Assembly: GCA_022360095.1 (NCBI GenBank)
Contig: JAKSDK010000778.1
Location: forward strand, 186,001 to 250,000
DNA length: 64,000 nt
Direction: 5' to 3'
Source of the DNA: Phycisphaerales bacterium
GTDB lineage: Bacteria; Planctomycetota; Phycisphaerae; UBA1845; UTPLA1
The notes below the pieces were generated by a model. The model had not been told where the DNA came from. It ran no database searches and worked only from the letters and a program-made list of their open reading frames with translations. Shown here in pieces: positions 34,598 through 44,070 of the stretch (positions within the stretch are counted from its first letter, which is position 1; the number at the start of each line of letters is the position of its first letter). Made by a program: the position numbers and the translations under genes.

Positions 34598-37500
34598 TCA
34601 CTCACGACCGACGATCGAATGTTCGCCGTCAGTGTTGCCTGTGGCCGGGGCTTCAAAACCGGCATCGGTTTCGCTCGATGCGATTTTCAACTCTTGAAGG
34701 ATCTGGCGTTTTCGCTCTCCGGACACCTTGGGATTGTCCTGGAGGACTTCGTAAGCTGCCAGCAAAAATGGCTCAGCGTCCTCATACCGCCTCAGCGCGA
34801 CCAAGCATTCGCCCAGACGGCTTTGCGCGTCTGCGATGCGATAGTGTCCTTTCGGAAAGGACAATTGTCGAATTTCCACGCACTCGCGGAAAACCATCTC
34901 AGCTTCTGCGAGACTGGCGGCATCCGCTCTTTTCAGGAGTATTCTGCCGAGCAAGATCAGTGATTTGGCGATATCAGGATGAGATTCCGGCAGGATTTTG
35001 CGTCGAATCTCCAGCGCCTCGCGGGCCGGCGGTTCGGCCGCGCCATAGTCGCCCAGGTTTCTCAACACGACGGCGAGATTATTCAGATTCAGCACCACGA
35101 GTGGATGCTCGGCAGGCAGCATACGGCGATTTATTTGAAGAGCTTGACGCAGCAATGATGCGGCCTGTTCTAATTCCCCCCGCACCATGAACAGCTCAGC
35201 CAAGCCTTCCAGACATTTGGCGATCATGGGGTGGCTTTCCCCGAGCAGTTTCCGGTGCACGGTCAGCGCTTTCCGAAACATCCGCTCCGTTTCTTCGCCA
35301 ACCTGTCTCATCTTCACAAGCACGGAGGCGAAGTTGTGCATGGTCGAAGCCGTGTCTCCGTGATCATCCCCCAACATCTCGCGTCGCAGCACCAACGCTT
35401 CACGCAACAATCGTTCAGCCTCTTTATATTCCCCCTTTTGGCACAGCGTCACTCCCAAGTTATGCAATGCCAAAGCTACATTCGGATGGCGCTTGGCACC
35501 GGCGAGTTCACGCTGCATGACAAGGACTTCGCGAAACAGGAGTTCGGCCGCGCCAAACTCGCGCTTGAACGCCAGCACGCCGGCCAGGTTGCTTATGCTT
35601 CGCGCCAAGTCCGGATGCGGCGTGACAAACCGTTGGCGCTGCCGTTCGAGGATGTTCCGAAACTGCAACTCTGCTTCCTCATATTGACCCTGATCTTGTA
35701 ACAAAACGGCTAAATTGCCCTGAATGTAGATTGAGGAAGGGTGATGGTCACCAAAACGCCTACGATGGTCAGCCAAAGCTTCGCGATACAGCCCCTCGGC
35801 GCCGGCATAATCGCCTTTACCCTGGAGCAGGTGTGCCAGATTGCTGAGGTATGTCGAAAGGTCGTCCGAGTTCGTCTTGCGAGCAATCGCCAACGCCTCG
35901 CTGAAATATTCTTCGGCGCCTGCGATGTCATCAGTGTCGGACAGCAGCGTTCCCAGGTTGTTCAAAGTTGACGCGATTTGCGGGTGTTCATCATTCAACA
36001 GGCGGCGTTGTGTCGCCAGTGCCTCCTGATGCAGCGTGACGGCCTCGACATAGCGCCCCTTAGACTGGAGAACCAGCCCCAAATGAATGAGACTCTCCGC
36101 GACGACAACATGTTCATCGCCGTGGATTTGTTTTCGGATGCGAAGAGCCTTTTTCAGGTGGGATTCGGCTTCCTCGTACAAACCCAGACTGCTATAAGTT
36201 CCGCCGATGGTTTGGTGTAGCGCGGCGGCAATCTTGGGGTGTTCCGTAAACTCATCGGCCACCAGCTTGGAGGAGGTGTCGAGGACGTCACGGACCCTGA
36301 TGTCCGGGTTCATCGTTTCATCCGGATTCACCGACGACAACATGGACCGTAAGAAATCATTGATCGCCTCAGCCTCACGCCGGGCCTGGAGCTCGGCGTC
36401 ACGGGCGGTCTCCGCACTGTCACGTTCTTCCCGTGCAATCACGGCCTGGGCTTCCGCCCGGTCGCGCGCATGGCTTTGCTCACGATACATGAAGGCCAAG
36501 GCGACGGCTGAGGCGCTGATCAGCAAGAGAAATGCCGCCGTGACGGATACCGCAAACTTGTAACGCTTCAGGGTCTTGCTCAGGACGTACCAATTGCTGT
36601 CGCGCCTGGCTGCGATCGGTTCGCCGATCAGGTAACGCTCGATGTCCGCCCCCAATTCGGCGGCGGATTGATATCGGCGCGACTTCTCCTTGGCCAGAGC
36701 CTTGCGCACGATCGTGTCCACATCACCGCGACAGGCCTTATTGATCGAACTCAATGGAGGCGGTTCCTCGTCGCGAATGACGCGCGCCGCATCGAACAAC
36801 GAATGATTGGCCAGGGCGTGTGGTAAACGCCCGGTCAACATCTCATAAAGAACGACACCGAGGGCATAAACATCGCTACGAATGTCCACTTCGCGATTTT
36901 CGCCCGCCGCCTGCTCCGGACTCATGTAGGCGAGCGTGCCGATGACTTCACCGGCGCTCGTGTGCAACGTGATGGCTTGCTGCTTTGCATCCAGTAGTCG
37001 CGCGACACCAAAATCCAGGACCTTCGGTTGGCCCGACTCGTCAATCAGAATATTGGACGGTTTCAGATCGCGATGAATGATGACTTGCTGATGGGCGTAA
37101 GCGACCGCGTCACAGATCTTCACAAACAATTTGAGCCGGTCGCGGAAAGAAAAAGGCGGATCAGTGAATGAATTCACATAATCCGTCAGCGGCTTGCCTT
37201 GAATATACTCCATCGAAATAAACGGACGAGCGCCTTTGTCGGCCGTGTCCATGTTGGCTTCATAGATTTGCGCGATACCCGGATGTTGCAGCCAGCCGAG
37301 GATCTGCGCTTCATGCTCGAAACGCCGAAGCGTTTCCGCCGAAGCAATACCCGGCTTGAGCGCCTTCAAGGCAACCATCCGTTGTGGGCTCTCTTGCACG
37401 CCCAGGTACACGACGCCCATCCCGCCTTCGCCGAGTTTGCGGACGACTTGATACGGACCCAAGCGCTCCGGCAATGAATCGTCTGCCTCGGCGGCGTCCG

Positions 37501-37738
37501 CCATCCCAGGATCATTCCTTGCCACTTCCGCCGCCAGGAATCGCGCACCTTCGCCAACGGCGATCGGCACGGTCTTGTCTTTGGAGATTTCATCGCAGCC
37601 AAGCAACCCCTCCACGTCGCGCCGCAACTCAGCGTCATGACCGCATGTCTCATCCAGGAAGGCTGCACGGCGATCAGACGCCAGTTCGCACGCCTTCTGA
37701 AACAAATCCATGACTTCTTGAAATCGTTGGCGATCCAC
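34598..37738 (-). CDS. Ser/Thr protein kinase with TPR array, partner of ECF sigma factor
   Basis: A 1046-residue bitopic kinase. The N-terminus resembles those of planctomycete sigma-linked kinases (FQKACELASDRRAAFLDETCG). The kinase domain (~95-365) is complete: LGEGGMGVVYLG, VALKAL, HRDLKPSNIL, DFGVARL and MSPEQ. A transmembrane helix near 395-415 is followed by a coiled coil and then about twelve TPR units to the C-terminus (for example YAGAEGLYREALADHRRRFGDHHP). It starts with GTG three bases after the sigma gene stop, so the two are cotranscribed. The family link suggests it controls that sigma factor by phosphorylation. Confidence 0.92.
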   Translation of the reverse strand: MDRQRFQEVMDLFQKACELASDRRAAFLDETCGHDAELRRDVEGLLGCDEISKDKTVPIAVGEGARFLAAEVARNDPGMADAAEADDSLPERLGPYQVVRKLGEGGMGVVYLGVQESPQRMVALKALKPGIASAETLRRFEHEAQILGWLQHPGIAQIYEANMDTADKGARPFISMEYIQGKPLTDYVNSFTDPPFSFRDRLKLFVKICDAVAYAHQQVIIHRDLKPSNILIDESGQPKVLDFGVARLLDAKQQAITLHTSAGEVIGTLAYMSPEQAAGENREVDIRSDVYALGVVLYEMLTGRLPHALANHSLFDAARVIRDEEPPPLSSINKACRGDVDTIVRKALAKEKSRRYQSAAELGADIERYLIGEPIAARRDSNWYVLSKTLKRYKFAVSVTAAFLLLISASAVALAFMYREQSHARDRAEAQAVIAREERDSAETARDAELQARREAEAINDFLRSMLSSVNPDETMNPDIRVRDVLDTSSKLVADEFTEHPKIAAALHQTIGGTYSSLGLYEEAESHLKKALRIRKQIHGDEHVVVAESLIHLGLVLQSKGRYVEAVTLHQEALATQRRLLNDEHPQIASTLNNLGTLLSDTDDIAGAEEYFSEALAIARKTNSDDLSTYLSNLAHLLQGKGDYAGAEGLYREALADHRRRFGDHHPSSIYIQGNLAVLLQDQGQYEEAELQFRNILERQRQRFVTPHPDLARSISNLAGVLAFKREFGAAELLFREVLVMQRELAGAKRHPNVALALHNLGVTLCQKGEYKEAERLLREALVLRREMLGDDHGDTASTMHNFASVLVKMRQVGEETERMFRKALTVHRKLLGESHPMIAKCLEGLAELFMVRGELEQAASLLRQALQINRRMLPAEHPLVVLNLNNLAVVLRNLGDYGAAEPPAREALEIRRKILPESHPDIAKSLILLGRILLKRADAASLAEAEMVFRECVEIRQLSFPKGHYRIADAQSRLGECLVALRRYEDAEPFLLAAYEVLQDNPKVSGERKRQILQELKIASSETDAGFEAPATGNTDGEHSIVGRE

Positions 37739-37741
37739 ACC

Positions 37742-38341
37742 CTATCCCTTGCTCAATTCGTAGTTCAGCCAGGCCCGGGCCGCACGCCACTCACTTTCGA
37801 CGGTTGTTTTCGATACGTCGATGAATCGGGCCACTTCTTCGACCGAGAGGCTGCCGAAAAACCGGAGTTCCACGATGCGGTGCTTGCGACGATCAAATTC
37901 CGAAAGGCGCGTCATAGCATCGTCCAGGGCGATGAGGTCAATCCGTTTCTCGTCCAATGGTTTTACGGCGTCGTCGAGGGTCACCTGCTCCCAATCGCCT
38001 CCTCGCTTGGCGGCACGGCTGCGGCGGGCATGGTCGGTCAGGATTTGACGCATGGCCGTCGCGGCCACGGCAAAGAAGTGGGTCTTGTCCTTCCATTTGA
38101 CATCGGTCTGATCGATCAACCGTACAAATGCCTCGTGCACCAGTGCGGTAGGCTGCAGCGTGTGGTCCGGACGTTGATGTCGGAAATAGCTGCCGGCCAG
38201 GGCCCGTAATTCGAAGTAGACCAAGGGCAGCAGCCGCTCTGCGGCGGAGGCGTCTCCGCGACAGAGCTCGGTGAGCATTTGTGTTGCATCATTCGGCTTC
38301 GGTGTGGACATGCTCGCTCTCAACGCCTTGCTTCGGGGCAT
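37742..38341 (-). CDS. ECF-type RNA polymerase sigma factor (TIGR02999-like)
   Basis: A 199-residue sigma factor with region 2 at ~40-110 (LLPLVYFELRALAGSYFRHQ, LVHEAFVRLIDQ) and region 4 at ~130-195 (RIVELRFFGSLSVEEVARFIDVSKTTVESEWRAARAWL). The PLVYxELRxLA and HTLQPTALVHEA signatures match the group usually encoded beside a large kinase, as here. No anti-sigma factor is adjacent. An internal ATG at 38311 is an alternative start. A 9-bp palindrome lies 30 bases upstream. Confidence 0.9.
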   Translation of the reverse strand: MPRSKALRASMSTPKPNDATQMLTELCRGDASAAERLLPLVYFELRALAGSYFRHQRPDHTLQPTALVHEAFVRLIDQTDVKWKDKTHFFAVAATAMRQILTDHARRSRAAKRGGDWEQVTLDDAVKPLDEKRIDLIALDDAMTRLSEFDRRKHRIVELRFFGSLSVEEVARFIDVSKTTVESEWRAARAWLNYELSKG

Positions 38342-38370
38342 CCTTACATTCTACGTGCCGACGGCCACCC

Positions 38371-38393
38371 AAATCGAGAAACTCTCTCGATTT
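38371..38393. repeat. Perfect 9-bp inverted repeat upstream of ECF sigma gene
   Basis: AAATCGAGA and TCTCGATTT are separated by five bases (AACTC). It sits in the 210-base divergent region between the sigma/kinase operon and the NxxGxxAF gene. It could be an operator or an RNA hairpin in the sigma leader. No U-tract follows, so a terminator is less likely. Confidence 0.6.
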
Positions 38394-38564
38394 AGGCGCT
38401 TATGTCCACTCCCTGGGCCGACTTCGGTCATATTCGGTCTGCGGCGTGCTTCCCTCGGGCAGCAACGAAAAAAAATCTGAGGGCGCCAAACCTGGATTAC
38501 GTGTCTGGAGTGAGGCCGCGCAAAAGGGGCGACGGCTCGGATTCTCCACGTGAAAGGACCGTTC

Positions 38565-40685
38565 ATGCTTATCTGTCAGCGAAACCGGCTCACCCGTGAA
38601 GCCAAGTCAGGCCCGAAAACACTCTGTGTGCTGTTAAGCGCCGTTGTTCTGGTGGGGGCGACGCGGCCCGGTTTCGGCATCGCTCCGCTGCGAAAGGTGG
38701 TCGTCACAGGCGAGCAGGCGCCGGGCATGCCTCAAGGCGTCGTGTTCGACGAGTTGGGCCGGCCCGACATCAATGCGGAGGGATACACGGTTTTCAGCGC
38801 GGTTTTCAGCGGCCCCGGCGTGACGCAGACCAATGACAACACGCTCTGGTCGGATCGGTCCGGCTCGCCGGTCCAGGAAGCGCGCGAAGGACAGCAGGCC
38901 CTTGGGTTGCCACTGTTTGTGGTCTACAAAACATTCGGGACGCCAATACTCAACGACGAAGGCAGAATCGCCTTCGAAGCCTCGCTTTCAGGCGTGGGTG
39001 TGACTTTCGAGAATGACGAGGGAATCTGGTCCGAGGGCGCCACCGGCGTGCTGGGGCTCATCGCGCGCGAAGGCAACCATGCCGCAGGCACGCCCGCGAA
39101 CGTCAATCATAATGGCATCTTTCCACCGCTGTTCAACAATAGCGGCCGCGTTCTTTTTGGCGGCGCCCTCAAGGGGCCCGGCGTGGATTTCACCAACAAC
39201 GCCGCGTTTTGGAGCGGCTTTCCGGGAAGTGTGGCCCTCGTGATTCGCGAGGCCGAACAGGCTCCCGGTCTTCCGCCCACCATCAAACTCAAGTATGGCA
39301 GCGTAGATATTGGCGCTGTCCTTGGCGGCACGAATCAGTGTGCGTTCCGCGCGGGCCTTGACGGCGCCGTTTCCACGAACAACGACAACGCGATCTACGC
39401 CGGCACCGTAAGCATACCTGCGTTGCTTATCCGTGAGGGCGAGCAGGCTCCGGGTGCCCCGGCGGGTGTCAACATCGGAAACGTGCTCCAGCCGACGATC
39501 AATGCGTCCGGTGCGACGGCCTTTCTCACGTTTTTGGCAGGCGGCGCCGTCGATCCATCAAACGACACGGCCATCTTTTCCGAGGGTTCGAGCGGCATGC
39601 TCGACCTGGTTGCTCGCAAGGGCGGTCAAGCTCCCGGCGCAGCGCAGGGAACGGTCTTCGACCATCTGCAACTGCCCTTGTTGAGCGCCAACGGTTCAAC
39701 GGCGTTTGCCGGGATTCTGGCAGGTCCGGGCGTGAATGATACGAATAACGAGTGCATCTACTCGGACAACATCGGGACATTGGCGTTTGTGGCGCGGGAG
39801 GGTGACCAAGCCCCCGGCATGGAAGACGGTGTGGTGTTTGCAGGAGACGCCGTCGCGATGCAACCGGCATTCACGGGTCAAATGGCGATGAACTCCATCG
39901 GCCAGATCATATTCCGCGCGAGAGTGGACGGGCCCGGGGTCGGTGCATCCAACAACATGGGAATCTGGCAGCACGATCCCGTGGCGGGGCTGCGTCTGAT
40001 CCTCCGTTACGGGGATGGCATCGACGTGGCGCCGGGAGACACGAGAATTGTGCAACAAATCATCTTCGTCTCGGGTTCCGGCGGCTCGGACGGACGCCCC
40101 TGCCCGCTGAACGATGCCGGCCAGTTCTCATTTTGGGCATGGTTTACCGATGGAAGTCAAGGGATTTTCGTGACCGCCGACACGGATGACGATGGAACGG
40201 TCGACATTTTTGACAACTGTCCGCTCACGCTTAATCCGGGTCAGGAGGATGCCGACGGGGACGGCGATGGCGACGCCTGTGACGGGTGCCCGAATGACGC
40301 GAACAAATTGGCGCCGGGGACATGCGGTTGCAGTGTGCCCGATGACGACAGTGACGGTGACGGCGTGCCAAACTGCCTTGACGATTGCCCGAATGATCCA
40401 GACAAAAGAGACGCCGGTCCGTGCGGCTGCGGTCAGTCGGATATTGATAGCGACGGCGACCTGATTCTGGACTGTTTCGACAATTGTCCAGACGTGGCGA
40501 ACTCCGATCAGGCCGATGCAGACGATGACGGCATCGGCGACATCTGCGACGACACCCCGACAGGCCAGACATCGCCCGAAATGCAGGATTGCTGCGGCGG
40601 CGGCATGCCGATGATGATGCCATTTGTGCTGGCGGGATGGGTGTCCAGACGCCGGCGATCCAGCACGGGTCGAATTCGCGGGTGA
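38565..40685 (+). CDS. Exported NxxGxxAF tandem-repeat protein with TSP3 repeats and C-terminal sorting-like tail
   Basis: About 706 residues. AAAGGA supports the ATG at 38565; a GTG 15 bases upstream is the alternative. After the signal peptide come seven units of ~50-65 residues with the pattern REGEQAPGxP...INxxGxxAFxAxLxGPGVxxTNNxxIW, the NxxGxxAF choice-of-anchor repeat type. A calcium-binding thrombospondin type 3 region follows (DTDDDGTVDIFDNCP, DDDSDGDGVPNCLDDCP). The end is CCGGG, a hydrophobic MPMMMPFVLAGWV, then SRRRRSS, resembling a Cys-Gly/transmembrane/Arg sorting signal. Surface display is inferred, and the function is unknown. Confidence 0.82.
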   Translation: MLICQRNRLTREAKSGPKTLCVLLSAVVLVGATRPGFGIAPLRKVVVTGEQAPGMPQGVVFDELGRPDINAEGYTVFSAVFSGPGVTQTNDNTLWSDRSGSPVQEAREGQQALGLPLFVVYKTFGTPILNDEGRIAFEASLSGVGVTFENDEGIWSEGATGVLGLIAREGNHAAGTPANVNHNGIFPPLFNNSGRVLFGGALKGPGVDFTNNAAFWSGFPGSVALVIREAEQAPGLPPTIKLKYGSVDIGAVLGGTNQCAFRAGLDGAVSTNNDNAIYAGTVSIPALLIREGEQAPGAPAGVNIGNVLQPTINASGATAFLTFLAGGAVDPSNDTAIFSEGSSGMLDLVARKGGQAPGAAQGTVFDHLQLPLLSANGSTAFAGILAGPGVNDTNNECIYSDNIGTLAFVAREGDQAPGMEDGVVFAGDAVAMQPAFTGQMAMNSIGQIIFRARVDGPGVGASNNMGIWQHDPVAGLRLILRYGDGIDVAPGDTRIVQQIIFVSGSGGSDGRPCPLNDAGQFSFWAWFTDGSQGIFVTADTDDDGTVDIFDNCPLTLNPGQEDADGDGDGDACDGCPNDANKLAPGTCGCSVPDDDSDGDGVPNCLDDCPNDPDKRDAGPCGCGQSDIDSDGDLILDCFDNCPDVANSDQADADDDGIGDICDDTPTGQTSPEMQDCCGGGMPMMMPFVLAGWVSRRRRSSTGRIRG

Positions 40686-40739
40686 TCGGACAAGGACTTC
40701 TGCTGCTCTTGAAACCGACTGGGCGACCGATGAACAGTT

Positions 40740-40767
40740 TTGCCATCTCAAAGATTCACAATAGAAT
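40740..40767 (+). promoter_or_regulatory. Sigma70-type promoter of the BNR-like gene
   Basis: TTGCCA, a 16-base spacer and TAGAAT match the vegetative consensus. The ATG follows about 48 bases later, with AGGAG at 40803-40807 as ribosome binding site. This would make the BNR-like gene independent of its upstream neighbour. Confidence 0.6.
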
Positions 40768-40814
40768 CGATCGTCCTTGGCTTTCAGAGAACCGATTTGC
40801 TCAGGAGTCCTACG

Positions 40815-42257
40815 ATGAAACGAACAAGACTTTTGGCACTCATCGCGCTGTCAGGATTCGTGCTCGGCACGACCTGTCCGCCTACAACCAACAATAACAA
40901 CAACAATAATTCGGCCAGGAACGTTCAGGTCGACAGTGAAGCAACGGCACGACCTGCGGACGATCCCGCGATTTGCTGCGAGGGCTCCAATGTGTATGTC
41001 GCGTGGGCCGAACGGCGGACCGGACCTGGATACGACATCCTCTTCGCACGGTCGGCGGACGGTGGCGCGACGTGGACGGAATCGCCTACGCTTCTAAATC
41101 GGGATGCTCCGGGAATCAGTGACAGCCGCACGCCGATCATCTGCTGCGACGGACTGAACATTTACGTCGTTTGGCTCAACGGTCCCGATCCCGTTCATAT
41201 GTATTTCAACAGCAGCGCGGATGGAGGCGTCACTTGGCGCGATTTTGCCGTAAGGATCAGCGGCAGTACACCGACCGGCTTTCATTCCTTCCCGCGCATC
41301 TGTTGCATGGGGACCAACGTCTACGTGTCGTGGAGTGACGACAGGGCCGGCGCGGGAAGGCCGGACATGTTTTTCAATCGCTCCACCGACGGCGGCACGA
41401 CATGGCTTCAGGACGACACACGCATCAGCTCCTGGGCGCCGGGTACCGATGTGGGGCTGACTCAGCACGAGATGTGCTGCGACGGACAGAATGTCTACGT
41501 CAGCTGGTCCGACCGGCGGAACGGCGACTACGACATGTGGTTGACGCGCTCGACGGACGGCGGAGAGATGTGGCCGGTGATGGAGACCCGCGTCGACAAC
41601 GGCGCGACAGGCGTAAACTCGGGGGCCGCGTCCTACGAGCATAGCCTGTGCTGTAGCGGGCAAAACATCTATGTCGCCTGGACCGACAATCGCAATGCAG
41701 GGGGAAATGCGGGAGCGGACGTGTATCTCAACGCGTCATCCGACGGGGGAGCTTCGTTCGGCGGCACCGACAGCCGGGTCAACGCGACCGATCTTGCTTC
41801 GGCCGGACTGCTTGCGCGAAACCCGAACCTGTGCTGCACCGGCACCACGGTGCACGCGACCTGGAGGGACAACCGTGCCGGTGCGAACTTGCAGGTGTTC
41901 TATCGTCGCTCGACGGATGGCGGAACGACGTTTCTTGTCTCTGATCGTCGCGTCGACACTGGCACGGGGAGTGTCACGTCGCGCCCATGGATCTGTTGCG
42001 ACCAGACGAACGTTCACATTACGTGGTATTCGAGTGTGGGGGATCAGTTCATCAATATGTCGACCGACAGCGGCGCGAGCTGGTTGACGACGGAGGCGAA
42101 CCTGGACAGCAACATGCCCGCCGCCGGTACGGTCACGGGCGGCGCGAACTATCCAATGATCTGCTGCAACGGTGCGACACCGTACGTTGTCTGGCGGGAT
42201 GATCGAAATGGGACCGCGGGCCAGACCTTTGACATCTTTTTCGGTCGGCCGAATTGA
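40815..42257 (+). CDS. Exported BNR/sialidase-like repeat protein with eight Cys-Cys motifs
   Basis: A 480-residue secreted protein. The ATG has AGGAG upstream, and the signal peptide ends near VLGTTC, a weak lipobox. A poly-Asn linker follows. Eight units of ~53-61 residues each carry xCCxG followed by (V/I)YVxWxDxR and an Asp box such as SxDGGxTW. The Cys pairs fall near residues 54, 110, 163, 221, 279, 340, 394 and 450. The Asp boxes mark sialidase/BNR-type beta-propellers. The catalytic Arg triad and nucleophile pair of true sialidases were not recognised, so binding rather than catalysis is likely. Confidence 0.8.
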   Translation: MKRTRLLALIALSGFVLGTTCPPTTNNNNNNNSARNVQVDSEATARPADDPAICCEGSNVYVAWAERRTGPGYDILFARSADGGATWTESPTLLNRDAPGISDSRTPIICCDGLNIYVVWLNGPDPVHMYFNSSADGGVTWRDFAVRISGSTPTGFHSFPRICCMGTNVYVSWSDDRAGAGRPDMFFNRSTDGGTTWLQDDTRISSWAPGTDVGLTQHEMCCDGQNVYVSWSDRRNGDYDMWLTRSTDGGEMWPVMETRVDNGATGVNSGAASYEHSLCCSGQNIYVAWTDNRNAGGNAGADVYLNASSDGGASFGGTDSRVNATDLASAGLLARNPNLCCTGTTVHATWRDNRAGANLQVFYRRSTDGGTTFLVSDRRVDTGTGSVTSRPWICCDQTNVHITWYSSVGDQFINMSTDSGASWLTTEANLDSNMPAAGTVTGGANYPMICCNGATPYVVWRDDRNGTAGQTFDIFFGRPN

Positions 42258-42291
42258 CGGCACCGTCGTTCGGCGAGTGGGCGTATTAGAA

Positions 42292-44070
42292 TCACGCCAT
42301 CCGTAGCGTCAGCAAGAAGCAAGCGCCCCTTTGATCGCCCGATAGTAATTGCAGGTCTCCACCCATATCGCGGGCCAACCGCCGGCTGAGCGCTAGGCCG
42401 AGTCCAACGCCCGGGGCGGAGTTGGCAGCCTCCCGGGCTGATTTGCTGAATGGGCGGAACAAACGACGGGACTCGCCCTTGCCTATCCCGGGGCCGTGGT
42501 CCTTGACTCGCAGGTGCGCCCAATCGCCCGCGCGATCGATTTCCAGGAGGATGCCGGATTCAGCCCCGGACGCCGCATATTTGCATGCATTATCGACGAG
42601 GTTGAAGAGTATCTGCTCCACAGCGGATGCATCGGCGCAAACCTGTCTTTCCAGGATGGCGTCGTTCGATTTGACGATCAGATTCATGCCTGCTTGTTGA
42701 GCCCGTTCTGCCGGTCGTTCTTTTGCGCGATCGATCAATTCTCGCAGGATCACTTTCTCCGCGTGGCCCGCGCTACGGTGGCGATCGAGTCGAGCGTACG
42801 CAAGTACGTTTTCCACCAAATGGCTCAGGCGTTGTGCCTCCCGTCCGAGCGTTGTCAGATAGCGACGTCGCTTTGCTTCGTCGGGAAGCATGCCTTTGAT
42901 CAACATGTCGGTATACATTCGAAAAGTGGTCAGTGGAGTACGCATTTCGTGGGTGACCGCCGACACAAAGGCTGCACGTCGTTCGCTTAAGGAAATTGTC
43001 CCCGACAAGAGGACGGCCGCTGCGGCTGCGGCGAACAACACGCACACCCAGGCTATCAACAGCGGTGTTCGGACGGGGGATGTTCTGGGTTTCACGTAGA
43101 CAGGCACGTGTCCCGGGATGAGCCTGACGGGCAGGGCCGCCAGCGTTCTCCTTTCCCGAGAAAGCGGAGCAGCGACCATGGGTTCAAGTTCCGCGTGGGG
43201 TAACAAATCCCGGATTTGCTCCTTGAGCCATTCTTTGATTTGCTTCCAGTCGAGCCAGCAGCCTTGGACATAGGTCTGTCCTTCGACGGAGACTCGCCGT
43301 GCCAGCAAGAGGGTGGGGCCGATCCAAATCGGTTTGGTCGGGCCTTCGAACACGTCGGATGATCCAGGTGTGGGTTTGAGATCCACATAATTAAGTTGAT
43401 TGGAAACTTGTTGTTGAAAAATACGAGCTTGTTGTTCAATATCGCTGCGTTTCGCCCAGGGTTGTTTCTTTTCGGGGGCTGATGATTGCAAGGCGGAGGA
43501 CTCCGTCGTTTCCATGCGTCGCGCCAAGGCGACCGTTGTAAGGTCCGCTCGGGGGAGGGCACTGATCAGCATGCGACTTTTTTGTTTTAGCAGCTTTTCA
43601 AGTTGCGTCAGACGCTGGGCTGAAGCTTCAATTTTTCGGCGGGTGGTGTATGCGGATTCCGCCAGATCGCGCATGTTACCGGTTGGGACTTGCGGAGACG
43701 TAAGCCGGTCGTCGGGTCCCAACTGCAAGTGCAGCAGGATGGACGGCGACTCGAATGTCAAGAGCGTTGAAGGCAGCAGCACTTCACCCGGTTGGATTTG
43801 ATTGAACATCAATGTGTAAGCGCGCTCGGCAGGATAGAAAGATTGGTAAGCGAAATAGGGATACCGGCTTTCTTGTGCGATCAGCGGGCCCAGCGCCGAA
43901 TCCATGCGCCACAGCGCAAGCCGAATACTTTCTTCGATCTCCGCCTGTTTATTCGCCTCGGCTTCCGCCCGATCGAGTTCCAGGACCGTCCCGCTGATCC
44001 ATCCCAGGGCGGCCAACACGACGAACAGACAGCCACCAAAAACAGTCCACGTGTGCCAGGGGCGATTCAT
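42292..44070 (-). CDS. Sensor histidine kinase
   Basis: A 592-residue membrane sensor. The first helix (~8-28) and second helix (~340-360) bracket a ~310-residue extracytoplasmic region without a recognised sensor domain. The HisKA motif is FVSAVTHEMRTPLTTFRMYTDM. The ATPase domain shows NLVDNACKYA (N box), DHGPGIGKG (G1) and GVGLGLALSRRL (G2). There is no clear HAMP domain. It overlaps the response regulator stop by four bases (ATGA), so they are cotranscribed and form one two-component system. The signal is unknown. Confidence 0.94.
   Translation of the reverse strand: MNRPWHTWTVFGGCLFVVLAALGWISGTVLELDRAEAEANKQAEIEESIRLALWRMDSALGPLIAQESRYPYFAYQSFYPAERAYTLMFNQIQPGEVLLPSTLLTFESPSILLHLQLGPDDRLTSPQVPTGNMRDLAESAYTTRRKIEASAQRLTQLEKLLKQKSRMLISALPRADLTTVALARRMETTESSALQSSAPEKKQPWAKRSDIEQQARIFQQQVSNQLNYVDLKPTPGSSDVFEGPTKPIWIGPTLLLARRVSVEGQTYVQGCWLDWKQIKEWLKEQIRDLLPHAELEPMVAAPLSRERRTLAALPVRLIPGHVPVYVKPRTSPVRTPLLIAWVCVLFAAAAAAVLLSGTISLSERRAAFVSAVTHEMRTPLTTFRMYTDMLIKGMLPDEAKRRRYLTTLGREAQRLSHLVENVLAYARLDRHRSAGHAEKVILRELIDRAKERPAERAQQAGMNLIVKSNDAILERQVCADASAVEQILFNLVDNACKYAASGAESGILLEIDRAGDWAHLRVKDHGPGIGKGESRRLFRPFSKSAREAANSAPGVGLGLALSRRLARDMGGDLQLLSGDQRGACFLLTLRMA

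Noticed and set aside
33492-34601. A 369-codon minus-strand frame over the DNRLRE-dockerin gene
   Set aside because: It is antisense to a well-supported secreted protein with signal peptide and dockerin repeats, and the translated product has no recognisable features.
38565-42257. Tandem protein repeats read as possible CRISPR or DNA satellite arrays
   Set aside because: Repetition is at the protein level with divergent codons and unequal unit lengths. No constant DNA repeat with regular spacers was found here or elsewhere in the window.
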